The notes below the pieces were generated by a model. It was not told the origin of the DNA. It searched no databases and saw only the letters and a list, made by a program, of their open reading frames with translations. From positions 135,252,135 to 135,316,134 of the forward strand of contig CM067374.1 in NCBI GenBank assembly GCA_034401795.1: DNA of 64,000 nucleotides. Direction: 5' to 3'. Both the position numbers and the translations under genes were made by a program. Positions 20,286-33,496 of this stretch are shown here, one piece after another (position 1 is the stretch's first letter; each line of letters starts with the position of its first letter). The stretch comes from Chaetoderma sp. LZ-2023a. Taxonomy: Eukaryota; Mollusca; Caudofoveata; Chaetodermatida; Chaetodermatidae.

Positions 20286-20289
20286 TCAT

Positions 20290-23200
20290 GGTCCAATTTT
20301 AGACATAGCAAAGAACATGGCAGAAGGAGATATTCCACCTGTGCTGTACCGTCGAAAGTGTCGCAGTATTTTTACCATGAAAAAACTTCTTAATTCCCAT
20401 ATCGCTAAGAAAACTATGTGTGATAAGAGTGACTTAGAAAACACTTCTTGTAGAAACACTCCAAGCACATCACGAATATATGTGGTAGAGTGTATTTAAA
20501 AGGTCAAAATACACGTGAGTGACTTATTAATGCAGTGAACTACGCGCAGATATGACAGTATCAGAAATGCCGCAATCATTAAGACGGATGCATGAATTCT
20601 TGCCTATGTCAGTAGGGAGCTTGTATCAGCTGAGGGTCATTGCCACAGATCTTGTTACCAGTCATACACAACCAAGCCAAGGGAGGTAGTTGCTGTGGAA
20701 AAATAGGTACTGTAGAACCGGAGCATGCAAAAGCTCTATATGATGCTACATTGGATCAGTCATATAACGAACTGCTCAAATTAATCAAAAAGGAACTCTT
20801 TGCTAATCCTGAAGTTCTAACTATAACTGATCTTGCCACTAAACTAATTAAATCCATGAAATCTCTTGGTGTTGAAGAGATGCGAGATTCAACAAAGAAA
20901 CATATTCGCCAGAAGCTGGACACTGAGTTTGATGAAACATTGTATATCATTCCTGATGAAAAGCGGAAACTTCTTTTGCATCCCGACAACCTGTCTATAT
21001 GTGAGCTTGTGGAAACCAATCAATCATTAAAGTCTGACTTATTATAATATCATACTAATATTTAAATCTATGAATGCTAGTGATGGTTTAACAAAGACAG
21101 CTTTTAGCTGAGAGACGATGTGGTAAAGCAAAATGACACTCAAGTATGGCCACGTGGCTTTGAACTATAGCAAACCGTATATTCCCAAATCCGTCGAGAT
21201 GTTCTCACAAACTATACTAACAGGAGCAAGTCATGGCCAAATCCAACTAAAAAAAGTACAGCGATTAACCAGCTCCTTGGGTCAGGACATTGTCTGTGCA
21301 ATAAAATTTCCAGAAGGCAAAATCAACTGAAACATATACTACTGCCATTTGCTGTTAACTCATTGACTGAAAATGTAGAACTGATCCATACTCTGAATAA
21401 CTTAGGCCATGGTGTATCATACTCCAAGGTTGAAGCGATCAGCACTGACTTGTGCATGCAGAAACTATCTCTGGCAGTTGATGTTGCACTACCAGAAAAT
21501 ATTCATCATGGTGTATTCACAACTCTTGCATAGGACAATATTGATCAGTTAGAGGAAACAATCAGTGGTGACGTCCCATCGTGTTAATGGGATTGTCATC
21601 TAAGCAAAGTTGTTTGGACCAAAGCAATTCAACATCAAACCAGCAATTGAGAAAACAAAGAAAAGAAGTCTCAGAACACAGCCATTAATGTTGCCCACCT
21701 ATAACGTCAGACAACGAGTGGGCCCGTCAAAATCCCAAAGTATAGACATTGACATGTGAACTGCTGTTCAATATGCTACATTGAAGAATCGTGTATGGAT
21801 TATTGCTCGCGTGTCTGGTCCACAATGCCAATCAGTGTGTAGTTGGACAGGATTTAACATCAGTATTCTTAATGGCATCACAGTTATACCTGTTACCATA
21901 GGCTACTTATCGACAATCACTGCCCCTGCAACACAGATGCCCACTGTGAATGGGGTGTTGAATCAATCAGTTACCATTATGCAATCCTGGCAGTTTTTAA
22001 ACATAGTATGTGTATTCGCTCTAGCTTTCCATGCCAAAGCTATTGAAATAGAGTGGAAGGACCCAGATAAGTTCAACCAAATTATTCCCAGGCTTAGAGT
22101 ATTTCATACCATCTGTGCACTCATGGTAACCTTTGGGAAAGATGTAAAGATGCAAGATTACGTGATCTGTGTAGAATTCAGTGTTATTGCAGAAGGTTCA
22201 GTAGCTGGTGTTATGGATGGGCACAAATATAGTCATGCAGTAAGGCTCCATAAACTCGTACATGGGGCACTTATGAGGCTTGCGTGGAAAGGATCTGTTC
22301 CATGGTTAGAGATCACGCATAAGTCTGGCATGGTCCAAATGGAAGAAGTTTTGCAAATAATCAGAGACTGGTGATAATGTCTCACATGCTTCATCCAAGT
22401 ACGTCATCGAGTCAAAATCATATGTACGCATATTAGAACTGTTTGAAGTTTACCTCACATTCCTCTTATATGAAAACAGAAATTTGCCTGGATGACATAT
22501 ATTATCATGGTGGAAACATTGCTATGTTTATCAATTACCAGAGAAGGTGATCGGTTACTACACATGGCATCGATACAAGATCTGTTACCGTCATGTTTTG
22601 CATATGATAGGATCTAGTTCGCACCATTCCTGCCATATTACCATGCACAGTTGTCATAACTATCAATCGATAATATAGAGGTGTATAACCACTTTATGAA
22701 TGGCGGTTCCTCAGTGCAGCTTGGTTTCAAAAATCATTTTGGTAGAGCTCCGGTTGACCAAACTATCGAAGAGACTGTAAACAAAAATACCCAAATGCCT
22801 GGAGAAACGAAAGGATTCACTCTAAAACCAGAGACTGTGCGCTCATATCATCTGACAACCGAATACAGGAGTATGTATCGTAGGCAACTTTGGGGAGATG
22901 ACATGTCTAGAAAGCTCCAAGTTGAATCATCCAGATCTGCAACACACTAGAATTCAAAATGATGAGAACAGTCAATCTTTGATTGACCAAATGGAATATA
23001 GCTGAATCGGTCCATTTTCCTCTGGTCATGACGATTTAATTAACTTGTCAACAGGTATTCTGTCTTTACCAGATGTTACTCAAGATCTTTTGAATGCTCA
23101 AAAACTTGGAGAGGAGGCACACCAGAATTTCAAGTCAAATTGGTTGGAAAATGACAATTCCACTGTAAAGTTCTCTGACAAACTTACAAAGCTAAAACTG

Positions 23201-24665
23201 CAAACCTTCAGTGATATGAATAAGAAGATTCTTGTCCTTAAAGCAAATAGGAAATTATTTGAGCATATGGTCATTGTTGTTCAAAGCAGACAGCTACACA
23301 TGAATGATTTTCTAGCAGACGAATTAGGACCCCTGCCATGGACACTTTCAAATGTGATGGATCGCTATATAAGACCAACAAGGCCGTTCTCGCCAGAGAA
23401 CTGGAGAAGAATGTATCACCAGCAGAAAACATTCCCGAGCCATCAGCATGAATTCATTGACGAAATGAGCTTAGTCCAGAGAATGAACACTAACAACATG
23501 ACATTTGCACATTGGGCAGAAACTGTTTTGTCTCTGGTGTTGCATGAGGGTACACAGTCAGAGAATTGATGTTGTATTTGATGTCCATTTGGAAACATTC
23601 ATCAAAGATGCTGACAGATATAATCGCCGGTCAAGCATTGGTATACCATTCAAAAGCATTGCACGAGATCACACGACCTAGGAATGGAGGAAATATCTAT
23701 GCAGCTCTCGCAACAAGACTTCATCTGATTCTTGATCGAGGAGTGGATGTCATCAAAACATATAGGGGCAAACTTTATGATAATGTGCTATATATGATCC
23801 GTGAGAATATGTGTTAGAATTTCACCAAACATCACTGGAAGGAGATCAAAGCGCTAGAATGTTCACACGAGGAGGTCGACACGTGCATGCTCCTACACGC
23901 ATTACATGCATCAGACTCTGGCTATAAAGCTAATGTTATTTCTTCTGAAGATACTGAGATCCGCATTATGTGCCTTGGTGTCAAGGAAGATATAGTCTGC
24001 TCTGTGTACCAGAAATGTGGGACACAAAACCGGACAAGATTCATTGAGATTGACAAACTTGCTAAATCCTTGGGTGTTGGCCCCTGTAAAATGGTATACA
24101 TGCAATCATGGGTCATGATACTGTTAGTGCTGTTGACGGCCGCGGAAAGCTCAATGCCTGAAGACAATGAAAGCAGACCAAGACTTTCAGAATGCTTTCA
24201 GCCAGTTTGTAGATTTTTGGGAGGCGTTCACAGAACTTTTTGCAAAGTGCAACAATTCGCACGTCAGATATATGTACATTCCACAAACAAAAGATTAACC
24301 AAATTCGTTATCAACCCTTCTGTGTCAAACGAGGTCAGGTGGAATCTAGTCACCTCCCAACATGTGAAAACAGCTTATCCATGCATGTTCTTCGAGCAAG
24401 TTATCAGGCTGAGATATGGAAGCACTGCCTTCAATGCCAACCATTTGTACCCAATTCAAGTGGATGTGCATGGATCACTGACAATGAAAACAAACTAACC
24501 ATTGAGTGGATGCGGGTGCCATCCACGCCTAATGCTGCTTTGGAACGGCTATCCTGTAAATGCCAATGGTCTTTTAAGTTGCCGGATTGTGAGTGTCTTG
24601 CAAATGGATTGACGTGCATGAATATGTCTAGGCTACAAACATGTGTGCATCAAACAATAGATTAG
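20290..24665 (+). pseudogene. Relic of a large intronless ORF family with CXC-like C terminus (probably transposon-borne)
   Basis: Consecutive plus-strand frames over 4.4 kb read as one protein of about 1,300-1,400 residues, broken by many stops and shifts and without introns. In order: CRSIFTMKKLLNS (20316-20499); a Cys/His segment EGHCHRSCYQSYT (about 20630-20680); KKHIRQKLDTEFDETLYIIP (20640-21047); SWTGFNISIL and GYLSTITAPATQM (21781-22374) with VIAEGSVAGVMDGHKYSHAV; GGSSVQLGFKNHFGRAPVDQ (22681-22950); SLVQRMNTNNMTFA (23045-23569); VYQKCGTQNRTRF and a nuclease-like GHDTVSAVDGRGKLNA (near 24110-24155); and a C-terminal Cys-rich CKCQWSFKLPDCECLANGL (24240-24665) of the tesmin/CXC type. I recognise homologous, unnamed, multi-copy proteins known from many invertebrate genomes. 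Multi-copy intronless occurrence suggests a mobile origin; function is not known. Confidence 0.75.
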
Positions 24666-24669
24666 GAGA

Positions 24670-25550
24670 TTCCAGTTGAGCTCGAAGACTCTGATGATTG
24701 TCAGACATGCAACGGCTATATAAATAATCTTACCTTTAATGCAGACTATATAAACCGTTACTATCTGTTGCTGATTATGTTAACATGGTCAGATTCGTCA
24801 TTTATAGATATTTAGAACATTTTATTCAAGCTATGGCACCGTCGCAATATAACCAAGTTAGGTAACTGTTGTTGCGCTTTAACAATATCCATTTGTAAGA
24901 CATGTTTTCAAAATCTGACACAAATAACTGCAGTCGCTTATGGTTTATGGATTACCTTGTGATATCATTTATTCAGTAGATCAAGATGATGAAATAAGTC
25001 TCTGTCATTGAGAATGACATAATGTGACGGTCAAACAGTAGATGATATCTGTCTATAATTTCTATAGAATATTTATGGGACGTGTAGGCGAATTCCTTAG
25101 ACAGAGTAAAGGAGTTTATCTTGATTGGCAAAAAAATCAAAGAAACCTATGAATGCGATATTTCAATATTTCAGAACATTAGGTGAAAAATAGCACATTT
25201 TCGACTCCAGATAGTACGGACTGTATATGAACACTTGCATGCCCATTGTACTGGATGCAGAATTCACACATCACTGTGTTGGATTGATAACCACAATGTT
25301 TCTGTCCATTAAGGAGATCAACGTAAATATGGTAGCCATTTTGGCTGCCATCTTGGATTTCTACCATTAAGCTGCCACTGTGCAATGGTTATCAGATCAA
25401 TTAACCATTCCTTCACACAGGCCTTTTCAAAAAAATGCAGAGACTTTGACGGTTCAGGTGGTACCGATTAATCAAAATTCTGGTCTGGGGCCCACGAACT
25501 AAATTGGTTGTATGAGTTGGTTCGTTGGCTGTGTGGGGTGTGGGATGGGT
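24670..25550. other. Intergenic, no gene recognised
   Basis: AT-rich. A segment near 25330-25375 (ATGGTAGCCATTTTGGCTGC then CATCTTGGATTTC) is of the same style as the repeats at 61 kb. No frame of interest. Confidence 0.45.
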
Positions 25551-25565
25551 TGCTTATCGGGTATG

Positions 25566-25985
<420 letters not shown>

Positions 25986-26091
25986 ACTAGTAAACCCGGA
26001 ACCAGTAAGAACGCTGTCTTTTTCTAGTCGTCCTCATCATCCTCCACCTGCCGTCGCATTAGACTACAGTGAGGTCCCGACTTGACAGAGA

Positions 26092-27526
26092 TTCCTTAAA
26101 GTTCTCATCTATTCATAAAAGAAACATACCCTGGCTAAATTTTGAACTATTTGTTACTTTATGGACACTTTAACTAATTAGAGTGGTAGACACGAATTTA
26201 GATCGATATTTGCTGGTCCCATTATTTCAGACTCTATTGTCTTCGCTGGTGCGCAATTGTTGGTATAACACCATTCTCGTAATGCTAATGCTAGTCATTC
26301 TTATGCTGGCTTCCATGGTGAGCCCATACTATGTTCCTAAAATAGGTCAATACCAGTTGTATGCTTGCTATGGTGCAAGTCACAACAAATATATTTATAA
26401 CAAGCTTACTGAAAACTGTTGCTGCCTATAGGCAGCAACAGCTTTCTGTCAAGCCGTTGTCAAAATAATCAGCTGATAATACAATTGTCACTAGGTAATG
26501 ATTTGATAACAATTTGGCTGAAAATCGTTGACCCAACAATTTTCAATCAAATTGTTCTCAAAATAATCAGCAGGGCAGTCAATGTTGTAAGAGTTACTAA
26601 AAATATTTCAAGCAGCCTTATTGACAGCAAAAAGCAGCAACAGCATTGTCAAATTGTTCTCAGAATAATCAGCGGGCTTTCTGTTTTGTTAGCTAACAAG
26701 TGCATGTGAAACTAGTTAGGCCTACATAATAAACCGAATCGAGACCCAGTATCAGATATGCGCGAAAATTCTATTCATTTCATCGTCAATCACGAGATAC
26801 GCGTATTATTCTATTCACGGAGGGCATGTCAGAGGCAATCGTGTGCGTGCTGGTGGACAGCTTGATCTTTGCGAACATATTTCACAACTGGAATACGCAC
26901 ATGATGTAGCCATAACTAATTGTGTATGCAGCTAACAAAACAGAAAGCCTGCTGATTATTCTAAGAAAGATTTGACAACGCCTTTGCTGCTTAGGTCAGA
27001 AATGACTGCCAATAAGGTTGCTCGAAATATCTTAGGTAAGTCTTGCGACATTGACTGCCCTGCTGATTATTCTGAGAACAATTTGATTGAAAATTGTTGT
27101 GTCAACGATCTTCACCCAAATTGTTATCAAATCATTACCTAGTGACAATTGTATTAGCAGCTGATTACTTTGACAACAACTTGACTGAAAGCTGTTGCTT
27201 CTATAGGCAGCAACAGTTTTCAGTAAGCTTGTTATAAATATATTTCTTGCAACCTGCACCAAAGCAAGCATACAAGTGGTATTGAACAGTGCTAGGGACA
27301 TACTATTCGCGCACCTTGGAAGCCATCATAAGAATGACTAGCATTAGCATTGCGAGAATGATTTTATACCAACAATTGCTCACTGGCAAAGAGTCTGAAA
27401 TAATGGTGCCAGCAAACATCAATCTAAAATGGCGTCTACAGCTCTAGTTAGTTAAAGGGTACATAAAGTAACGTCCTAAATCTAGCTAGGATATGCTTCT
27501 TTTGTGAATAGATGAGACCCTTAAGC
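26092..27526. mobile_element. Fold-back element F, copy 1 (about 1.4 kb)
   Basis: Two inverted arms of about 610 bp (26092-26700 and 26925-27526) surround a loop of about 220 bp. The arms pair throughout, for example TCTCATCTATTCA with its inverse near 27507-27516, GCTAATGCTAGTCATTC, and GCTTACTGAAAACTGTTGCT. Short palindromes (CTGCCTATAGGCAGCAACAG, 26422-26441) sit inside each arm. No coding capacity in the loop. A related copy is at 29.65-31.0 kb. Confidence 0.9.
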
Positions 27527-27529
27527 TCT

Positions 27530-28105
27530 TTCCTCCATTAATTACATGAGTCAGTTTGTTCGTGTGCAACTCGGAAAGTCTGTTCCTCGGACAGTGTCAA
27601 AACCTTTTTGACATCGCTCAGGCCATTCTTCATCTCTGAGGCTCTCACATAACTTAAATGACCGCATCCTTCCGCGACTGCATGAGGCTTTAGACCACAA
27701 AAACATCTAGGATAAATAAATTACTACCTCGTGCAGGATACCCTCTAAAATCGCTTATGTTTAAACACACTCAGAAGAGCCGTCTTTGGAGATCTCCCCA
27801 GAACATCGGATCAACCAGGCAGCATTGACTAAAAGTGATCTTCAGCCCGTGATTCGTCTTAGTAAAGACACCAAAGTTGGAAATTCATCCTGTTCCACTT
27901 TAAGCAGATTTCTTAGTGCACTTACCACTAAATGACTTTCACCACCGAATAACCCTTTTTATAGACTGACCGAATGAATAGCTACCATCAGCGATGTAAT
28001 GACCACCGGTAATGCCGTCTGCTCTCTAACTCCTCTCCCGAATGTCCATTCCTCTTTCCCCTTCCCCTCTTTTTGGCTGACGATAAAATACAACGCATGG
28101 GGAAC
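27530..28105. other. Intergenic, no gene recognised
   Basis: No notable repeat or frame. Leads into a GC-richer block with a TATA-like box. Confidence 0.4.
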
Positions 28106-28111
28106 TTGGAG

Positions 28112-28119
28112 TATATAAA
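28112..28119 (+). promoter_or_regulatory. Possible TATA box
   Basis: TATATAAA, followed 4 bp later by a perfect small hairpin (GGGCGA/TCGCCC, 28123-28137) and a CT-rich stretch. It precedes the GC-rich open block, so it may be a core promoter or part of a retroelement leader. Confidence 0.35.
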
Positions 28120-28254
28120 TGCGGGCGATGGTCGCCCTCGAGATTTCTCTCTCTCTCTCCTACCTGCTCTTAAGCTCACTAGCACCGGAGATATAATTAC
28201 CTAAAACAAAGAGCCCGGCTCGAATATAGGCTGGGAAAGACTTAATGACCATCT

Positions 28255-29073
28255 ATGGCTCTTGTTCTCGTCTGCAGAATGCACTCGCTACACACGCACG
28301 CACCTCCCGTTCACCGTAGAACTAACCCGACTCGATCCCACTTCTCGGAAGGAACTACTCGTCTGCCTGGGGATTCCTTTTCGACCACATGCACTAGGGA
28401 GATTCACCTCCCTCGTCGTAGACAGAGCCACCGCCAATTCCTCTGCCACCAACAGTGGAACAACTGCCTCGATAACCAACGTCGCCATGACCACCATCAC
28501 CACTACCGCCATAAACACTGCCACTTCCGATGCTGCAGCCATCACCACCACCACACCTACCACAGGCATGCTGAGAGCAGACAGGAACGTATACATCGGT
28601 TCAGGCCTGCTTCACTCCGACTGACGAAAAAGGGGAAGACCTCCGTCGCCTGCGAATCCACTGCAGCACAGCCACCCAATGAGGAACCACAACCGAGATG
28701 GCCGCCCCGAGACCCAGACTCACGATGCCGGAGAAAAAGGATCTCGCATCAACCACCGAGCTGGGCACATGCTGCATGACTCGTCAGGTTCAGGCACCCG
28801 GCCGTGCTCTGAATGCTCGACCAGACCCATGCATCTCCAACAAGATTGATCTCCGCTCCAGCCAGCAAACGTCTGTTGCGGAGCCCCAAGAAAGCTCCCA
28901 TGGAATGGTATTACATGCTCAGAGACCAGCAGGAACCAAGAATCAGCCGAGAGGAGCCACGGACGGTGACGACCTTCGCTTCAGCGACCTCGCCTCGACA
29001 CCTCCCTCCCCCACAACCACGGCGATCAGAGGGAATTACGAGCGTGAGGAGCGCATTCATGATGACTAACTGA
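28255..29073 (+). CDS. GC-rich block with open frames, possible unrecognised gene
   Basis: Not recognised. GC is higher than in the flanks and three plus-strand frames are open: 28255-28779, 28698-29069 and 28813-29073. The last contains RSPKKAPMEWYYMLRDQQEP, the most protein-like piece, and ends MMTN at 29073. Another frame is His-rich (HHHHYRHKH) owing to a CAC/CCA-rich segment. Because several frames are open at once, composition may explain them. Possible readings are a retroelement leader or gag-like region, or a small lineage-specific gene. Upstream lies a TATA-like box. Confidence 0.25.
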
Positions 29074-29644
29074 CTACCCCGCTCAGTATATTAGGACTCA
29101 AATGTGTACAATGTGAATTTGTTTTATTGCCCTTATTTTCTGGGCCCCATGGCTCTATCCCTGCTAGCCATTGCTTTAATCCAGTTCTGCATATATGTGC
29201 TGATGTGGCACTGTTATAATTACTAGTCATTTAAAAGTGTTTCCAATTCTAAGCATGAATATATATTATAATTCAGTGAATTGTTAATATTTTGCATAAA
29301 CAACATATGAAATGTCAACAAACCTTTCTGAATTTATTTTTAACTATACAATTATCAGTTAATCAACTACTGGTTTATATTTTAGCAGAAATATAAATAA
29401 AAATAATCCATATATCAGGCCATTAATAAGCTGCTACACAGTCATGTTATATACACATTAAGTATAAAACAGACTAAATGTTAATGCTGGAAACATAATT
29501 TATATTTATTATTTAAAGACGTCAATGAACGAGAATGGAAGATAGAAAACATTGATTTATTAAAGCGGTAAACGAGACTCGCACAAACCAGCAGGGCAAT
29601 TCGTCGAGGTGCTTTAAAATTTTTGAACATTTCTGCAACGAATT
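29074..29644. other. AT-rich sequence, no gene seen
   Basis: No frame or repeat of note. Confidence 0.45.
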
Positions 29645-31000
29645 TCTTCTAAGCCGTCATTTTACTTTGATTTTTGTAACCGCCATTATTTGGGATTCTA
29701 TTGTCCTCGTTGTTAAGCAAAGTCTAGTATAAAACCATTCCTGTAACGCTAATGCCAGCCATTGTACTGTGTTGGCCTCCAAGTTGTACGGATCTACCTG
29801 GATAGTATAAATTAAGCGCGTAGTTCCAGCAGGCACATGACTTTGTTTCAACGTTGAATCCACATTGAAATCACGCCATGACGTGATTTCAACGTGGATT
29901 CAGCGTTGAAACAATGGCATGTGCCTGCTGGGGTAGTTCGATTCTAATTGTGTATGTCCTAAGGTAGGCGTGACACATGCTAAGCTAGATATTTTTGTAG
30001 CAATTTGACTGATAATTGTTTTGGCGAAAGTAGTAACAATTTTCCTTCAAATTATTTGCAAAAAATCAGCAGAAAATCAAAATTTCAACCAAACTGTCTT
30101 CAAAGTAATCAGTAGGACTTTCAATATAGTAACATATTCTGAAAATATTTCGAGTAATTCGATTGACAGTCATTGTTGACTAAAGCAGTAACAACTTTCT
30201 CAAATTATTCCCAGAATAATCGTTGCCAGGTTTTCAATATGGTTAGATTTACATGTGTACGACCAATTGGGTAGGCATATATATCATATACGTTGTCAAT
30301 ATCAGACGTGACATATTACTCAGTGAGTAGGCAAGCATGTCACTGCATGTCGGCTCGTGCGTGTGCTTTGCTGACCTACTTATCTGTGGAAATACATTTC
30401 ACGTCAGATCTCGTTTACGTTTATGATACAGGCCTACCCAATTGTGCATACGTATATTAGGTAACGATATTGACAACATGGCGCTGATTATGCTGAGAAG
30501 AATTTGGTAAAGTTGTCGCTACCTTAGTCAGCAACGACCGTCAAATTGAATTGCTCGAAATATCTTCAAATGTATTACTAAATTGAAAATCCTGTTGATT
30601 ATTTGAGAGCAATTTGGTTGATAGTTGTTGCAGCAAAGATTTTCAGTAAAATCGTTTTCGAAACGTTAGATAGTAGCTTGCAATTTCTGCTGATTATTTT
30701 GCAAATAATTTGAAGGAAAGTTGCTGTTCATATCGCCAACAACAATAATCAGTCAACTTGTTATAAAAAATATCTAGCCTAGCACGTCGCACGCCTACCA
30801 TAGGAAATACACAATTAGAATCGCGCTACTACGCACTTACTACATGCTACCCAGGTACATCCGTGTAACTCGTACAATGACTAGCATTAGCGTTACAGGA
30901 ATGGTTTTATACTGAGCATTGGGAATGGGAGAGAACAATAGAATAAAAAATAATGGCGTCTGCAAATATCATAGTAAAATGGCAGCTCAGAAGAGGACTG
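29645..31000. mobile_element. Fold-back element F, copy 2 (about 1.35 kb)
   Basis: Arms of about 550-600 bp pair across a loop near 30240-30450: TATAAAACCATTCCTGTAAC (about 29728-29747) is matched by its inverse near 30895-30914, and the outer ends (GCCGTCATTTTAC and its inverse) lie near 29653 and 30985. Arms and loop resemble copy 1 (shared CATTAGCGTTAC-type text and ACATTTCAC in the loop), so the two are diverged members of one family. A small MITE is nested in the left arm. Confidence 0.85.
29826..29932. mobile_element. 107-bp hairpin MITE nested in fold-back element F
   Basis: Ends CCAGCAGGCACATG and CATGTGCCTGCTGG are perfect inverted repeats; inside are TTTCAACG and GATTCA segments that also pair. 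The 6-bp direct repeat GTAGTT at 29820-29825 and 29933-29938 is the apparent target duplication. Confidence 0.88.
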
Positions 31001-31084
31001 TCACCGAATTTTTCTAAATAATTTCTAATTTAAAGGTTCAGGATAACCGTAACCTATAACAATTTATCTTATTGTTATCAATAG

Positions 31085-31295
31085 AGTGACCTGTCAATAT
31101 AGTATATATGATGTCATAATCAATTATGCCACGTGTAGGCTGACAACCAAAATAAGCAATGAATTACGTAGATCTGTCATGAACATTGAATAGTCCGTTA
31201 AGTGTACGAATTGTATGTCTTTACTATTTAATAAACATTCTGTTGAATATTTTGAAACTAATTTGACATATCACCGTTGCTGCCATAGGCAGATT
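31085..31295 (+). mobile_element. Palindrome MITE family P, 3'-truncated copy
   Basis: Carries the left part (TGACGTCA-like text, TTTACTATTTAATAAACATT, CTGTTGAATATTTTGAAACT) and stops inside the central palindrome near 31293 (GCCATAGGCAG). Confidence 0.7.
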
Positions 31296-31299
31296 TTTA

Positions 31300-31768
31300 T
31301 CTCCAAGATCGCTTGTCCAATTAATTTGAAAGCCAACCGAGATTGACTAATCTAGGCAAAGGGTTGAAATGGGTTTGTTCAGAGGCACATGATAGGTCAC
31401 TTTGCATGGTGGCCATCTTGGGTGGATCCGGCTGAACTTGTGTAGGTAGATATGATTAGGAACTAAGTGGCATTGACGTTTGTCTAAGCGAAGTTGCATG
31501 GTGCATTTAAAAACATGGCCGTTATATTGACCAATCAGGTTATAGTGTTCGGCATGCATATTTGATTTCATTTATTTAGTGGATTTTAATGCCGAAAATT
31601 GATTTATGAGTTTTATAGGCATACTGATGTTAAAATTTATTTCGTTTCATTACATCTAGACACACAATTTAAGCTTCTAAAATATATAATTTTAACAAAT
31701 TTATTTTGAACCATTTCGGTGTTAATATGAAACTTTAAGCCATATATAGATCATTCTCAAGTCCCTTG
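31300..31768. other. Intergenic, no gene recognised
   Basis: No convincing frame; AT-rich second half. Confidence 0.4.
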
Positions 31769-31769
31769 C

Positions 31770-32283
31770 GCCCCTTGATGGGGAGCCTAGTCTCCCTCAG
31801 GCTTGATGGGGAGCCTAGTCTCCCCAGGCTTGATGGAGAGCCTAGTCTCCCCCCCCCCAGGCTTGATGGGGAGCCTAGTCTCCCCCAGGCTTGATGGGGA
31901 GCCTAGTCTCCCCCAGGCTTGATGGGGAGCCTAGTCTCCCCCAGGCTTGATGGGGAGCCTAGTCTCCCCCAGGCTTGATGGGGAGCCTAGTCTCCCCCAG
32001 GCTTGATGGGGAGCCTAGTCTCCCCCAGGCTTGATGGGGAGCCTAGTCTCCCTCAGGCTTGATGGGGAGCCTAGTCTGCCCCAGGCTTGATGGGGAGCCT
32101 AGTCTTCCCCAGGCTTGATGGGGAGCCTAGTTTCCCCCAGGCTTGATGGGGAGCCTAGTCTCCCCCAGGCTTGATGGGGAGCCTAGTCTCCCCCAGGCTT
32201 GGTCGGGAGCCTAGTCTCCCTCAGGCTTGATGGGGAGCCTAGTCTCCCTCAGGCTTGATTGGGAGCCTAGTCTCCCTCAGGCA
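31770..32283. repeat. 28-bp minisatellite, about 18 copies
   Basis: Unit AGGCTTGATGGGGAGCCTAG plus TCTCCCCC, repeated head to tail with few changes. GGGGAG and CTCCCC within each unit can pair. There are no spacers, so it is not a CRISPR-like array. Confidence 0.97.
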
Positions 32284-33496
32284 TCTCTCGCACGATGCCG
32301 CAATGGCACTTTTCAACCCTACTTTGTAAAGCGGGCTTGACTAGTGACAGATATGACCTCAGCTCTGTCTTCAAGAATAACTCTTCAGGGATTTTGCCCG
32401 TGGTTGTATGAGGGGTAGTTATTTAAGAGAATAAGGCATTATTTACCTTGTGAGACATTAAGAGGTTAGACCCAGACTTCGCATACATATGTTTGAATGT
32501 CTGGCCATGTCTCTCAGCTAAACCGTTACTGACAGCATGATATGGATGACATAATACGAGATATTTATTAAACTTCAGAAATGCCCTAAACTCATCCGAT
32601 CTAAACTATCTGTACAGGCAATCCATATCGAGCAAACAGTGACCGCAACATAACGAGTATAGCCTCGCTCGTTGTGCTTCTCATAGGAAGCACATATAAT
32701 CACTTTGAGTATTTAGCCACAATGACTACAAATTGTTGACCTTTACCCTCTGCATAATTAATATTCACGCTCTGCCATGGGAGTGTAACCCATGGCTACA
32801 TTAACAGTGGTTGTACCTTTGGAGGCATTCCTAACATTCTCCTACCACATCTTCTATATCCTGATCTATGCCTGGCCACCATACAAAGGACCTAGATAGA
32901 GCTTCCATTCTACAGATACCGGGTTGACAATCATGCAGTTCATTTAAAATATGACCTTGAAAAGCAATTGGTGCAATGACCCTTCTACCGGACAGCAAAC
33001 ATCCATCATCAGTTGATAATTCAGCCCGGCGATGCCATTATAGCTACATAGTGGGGGCATCGCAATTGTTTGGCCAACCTGACAGTGTAAGATTATACAC
33101 TTTTGAGAGCATAAGGTCCTTACTAGTACTATTTGCTACGTCTATAGCAGTGACGGGAAGTGTATCAGGCGATGTACTGAACGCAAATTTCTCATCTGCG
33201 TCTACTTCGGATCAATGCTATGCTGGTATCCTAATAACAAGAATCCCTACGCTGCATTCATGCAGCGTCTAATGTTGGAATACCTGACTTTGGACCAAAT
33301 ATTCTCACAAGAATACTCAATCTAAATCTTTTTCCATACAAATACAAAATGCCTTTTTTAAATTCCAAACACAATTGCCAAACCTTCCTTCTCTATTTGG
33401 GTATAATTTTTCTCTGATGTGCAAAGCATCCTAGATGCATATGCAATCGGCCTTTCAGAAATATCATCAAGCATATAACTCAAACTGGGCCTTTCT

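Noticed and set aside
31770..32283. CRISPR-like array
   Set aside because: The 28-bp units are contiguous with no spacers, and the context is eukaryotic; it is a minisatellite.
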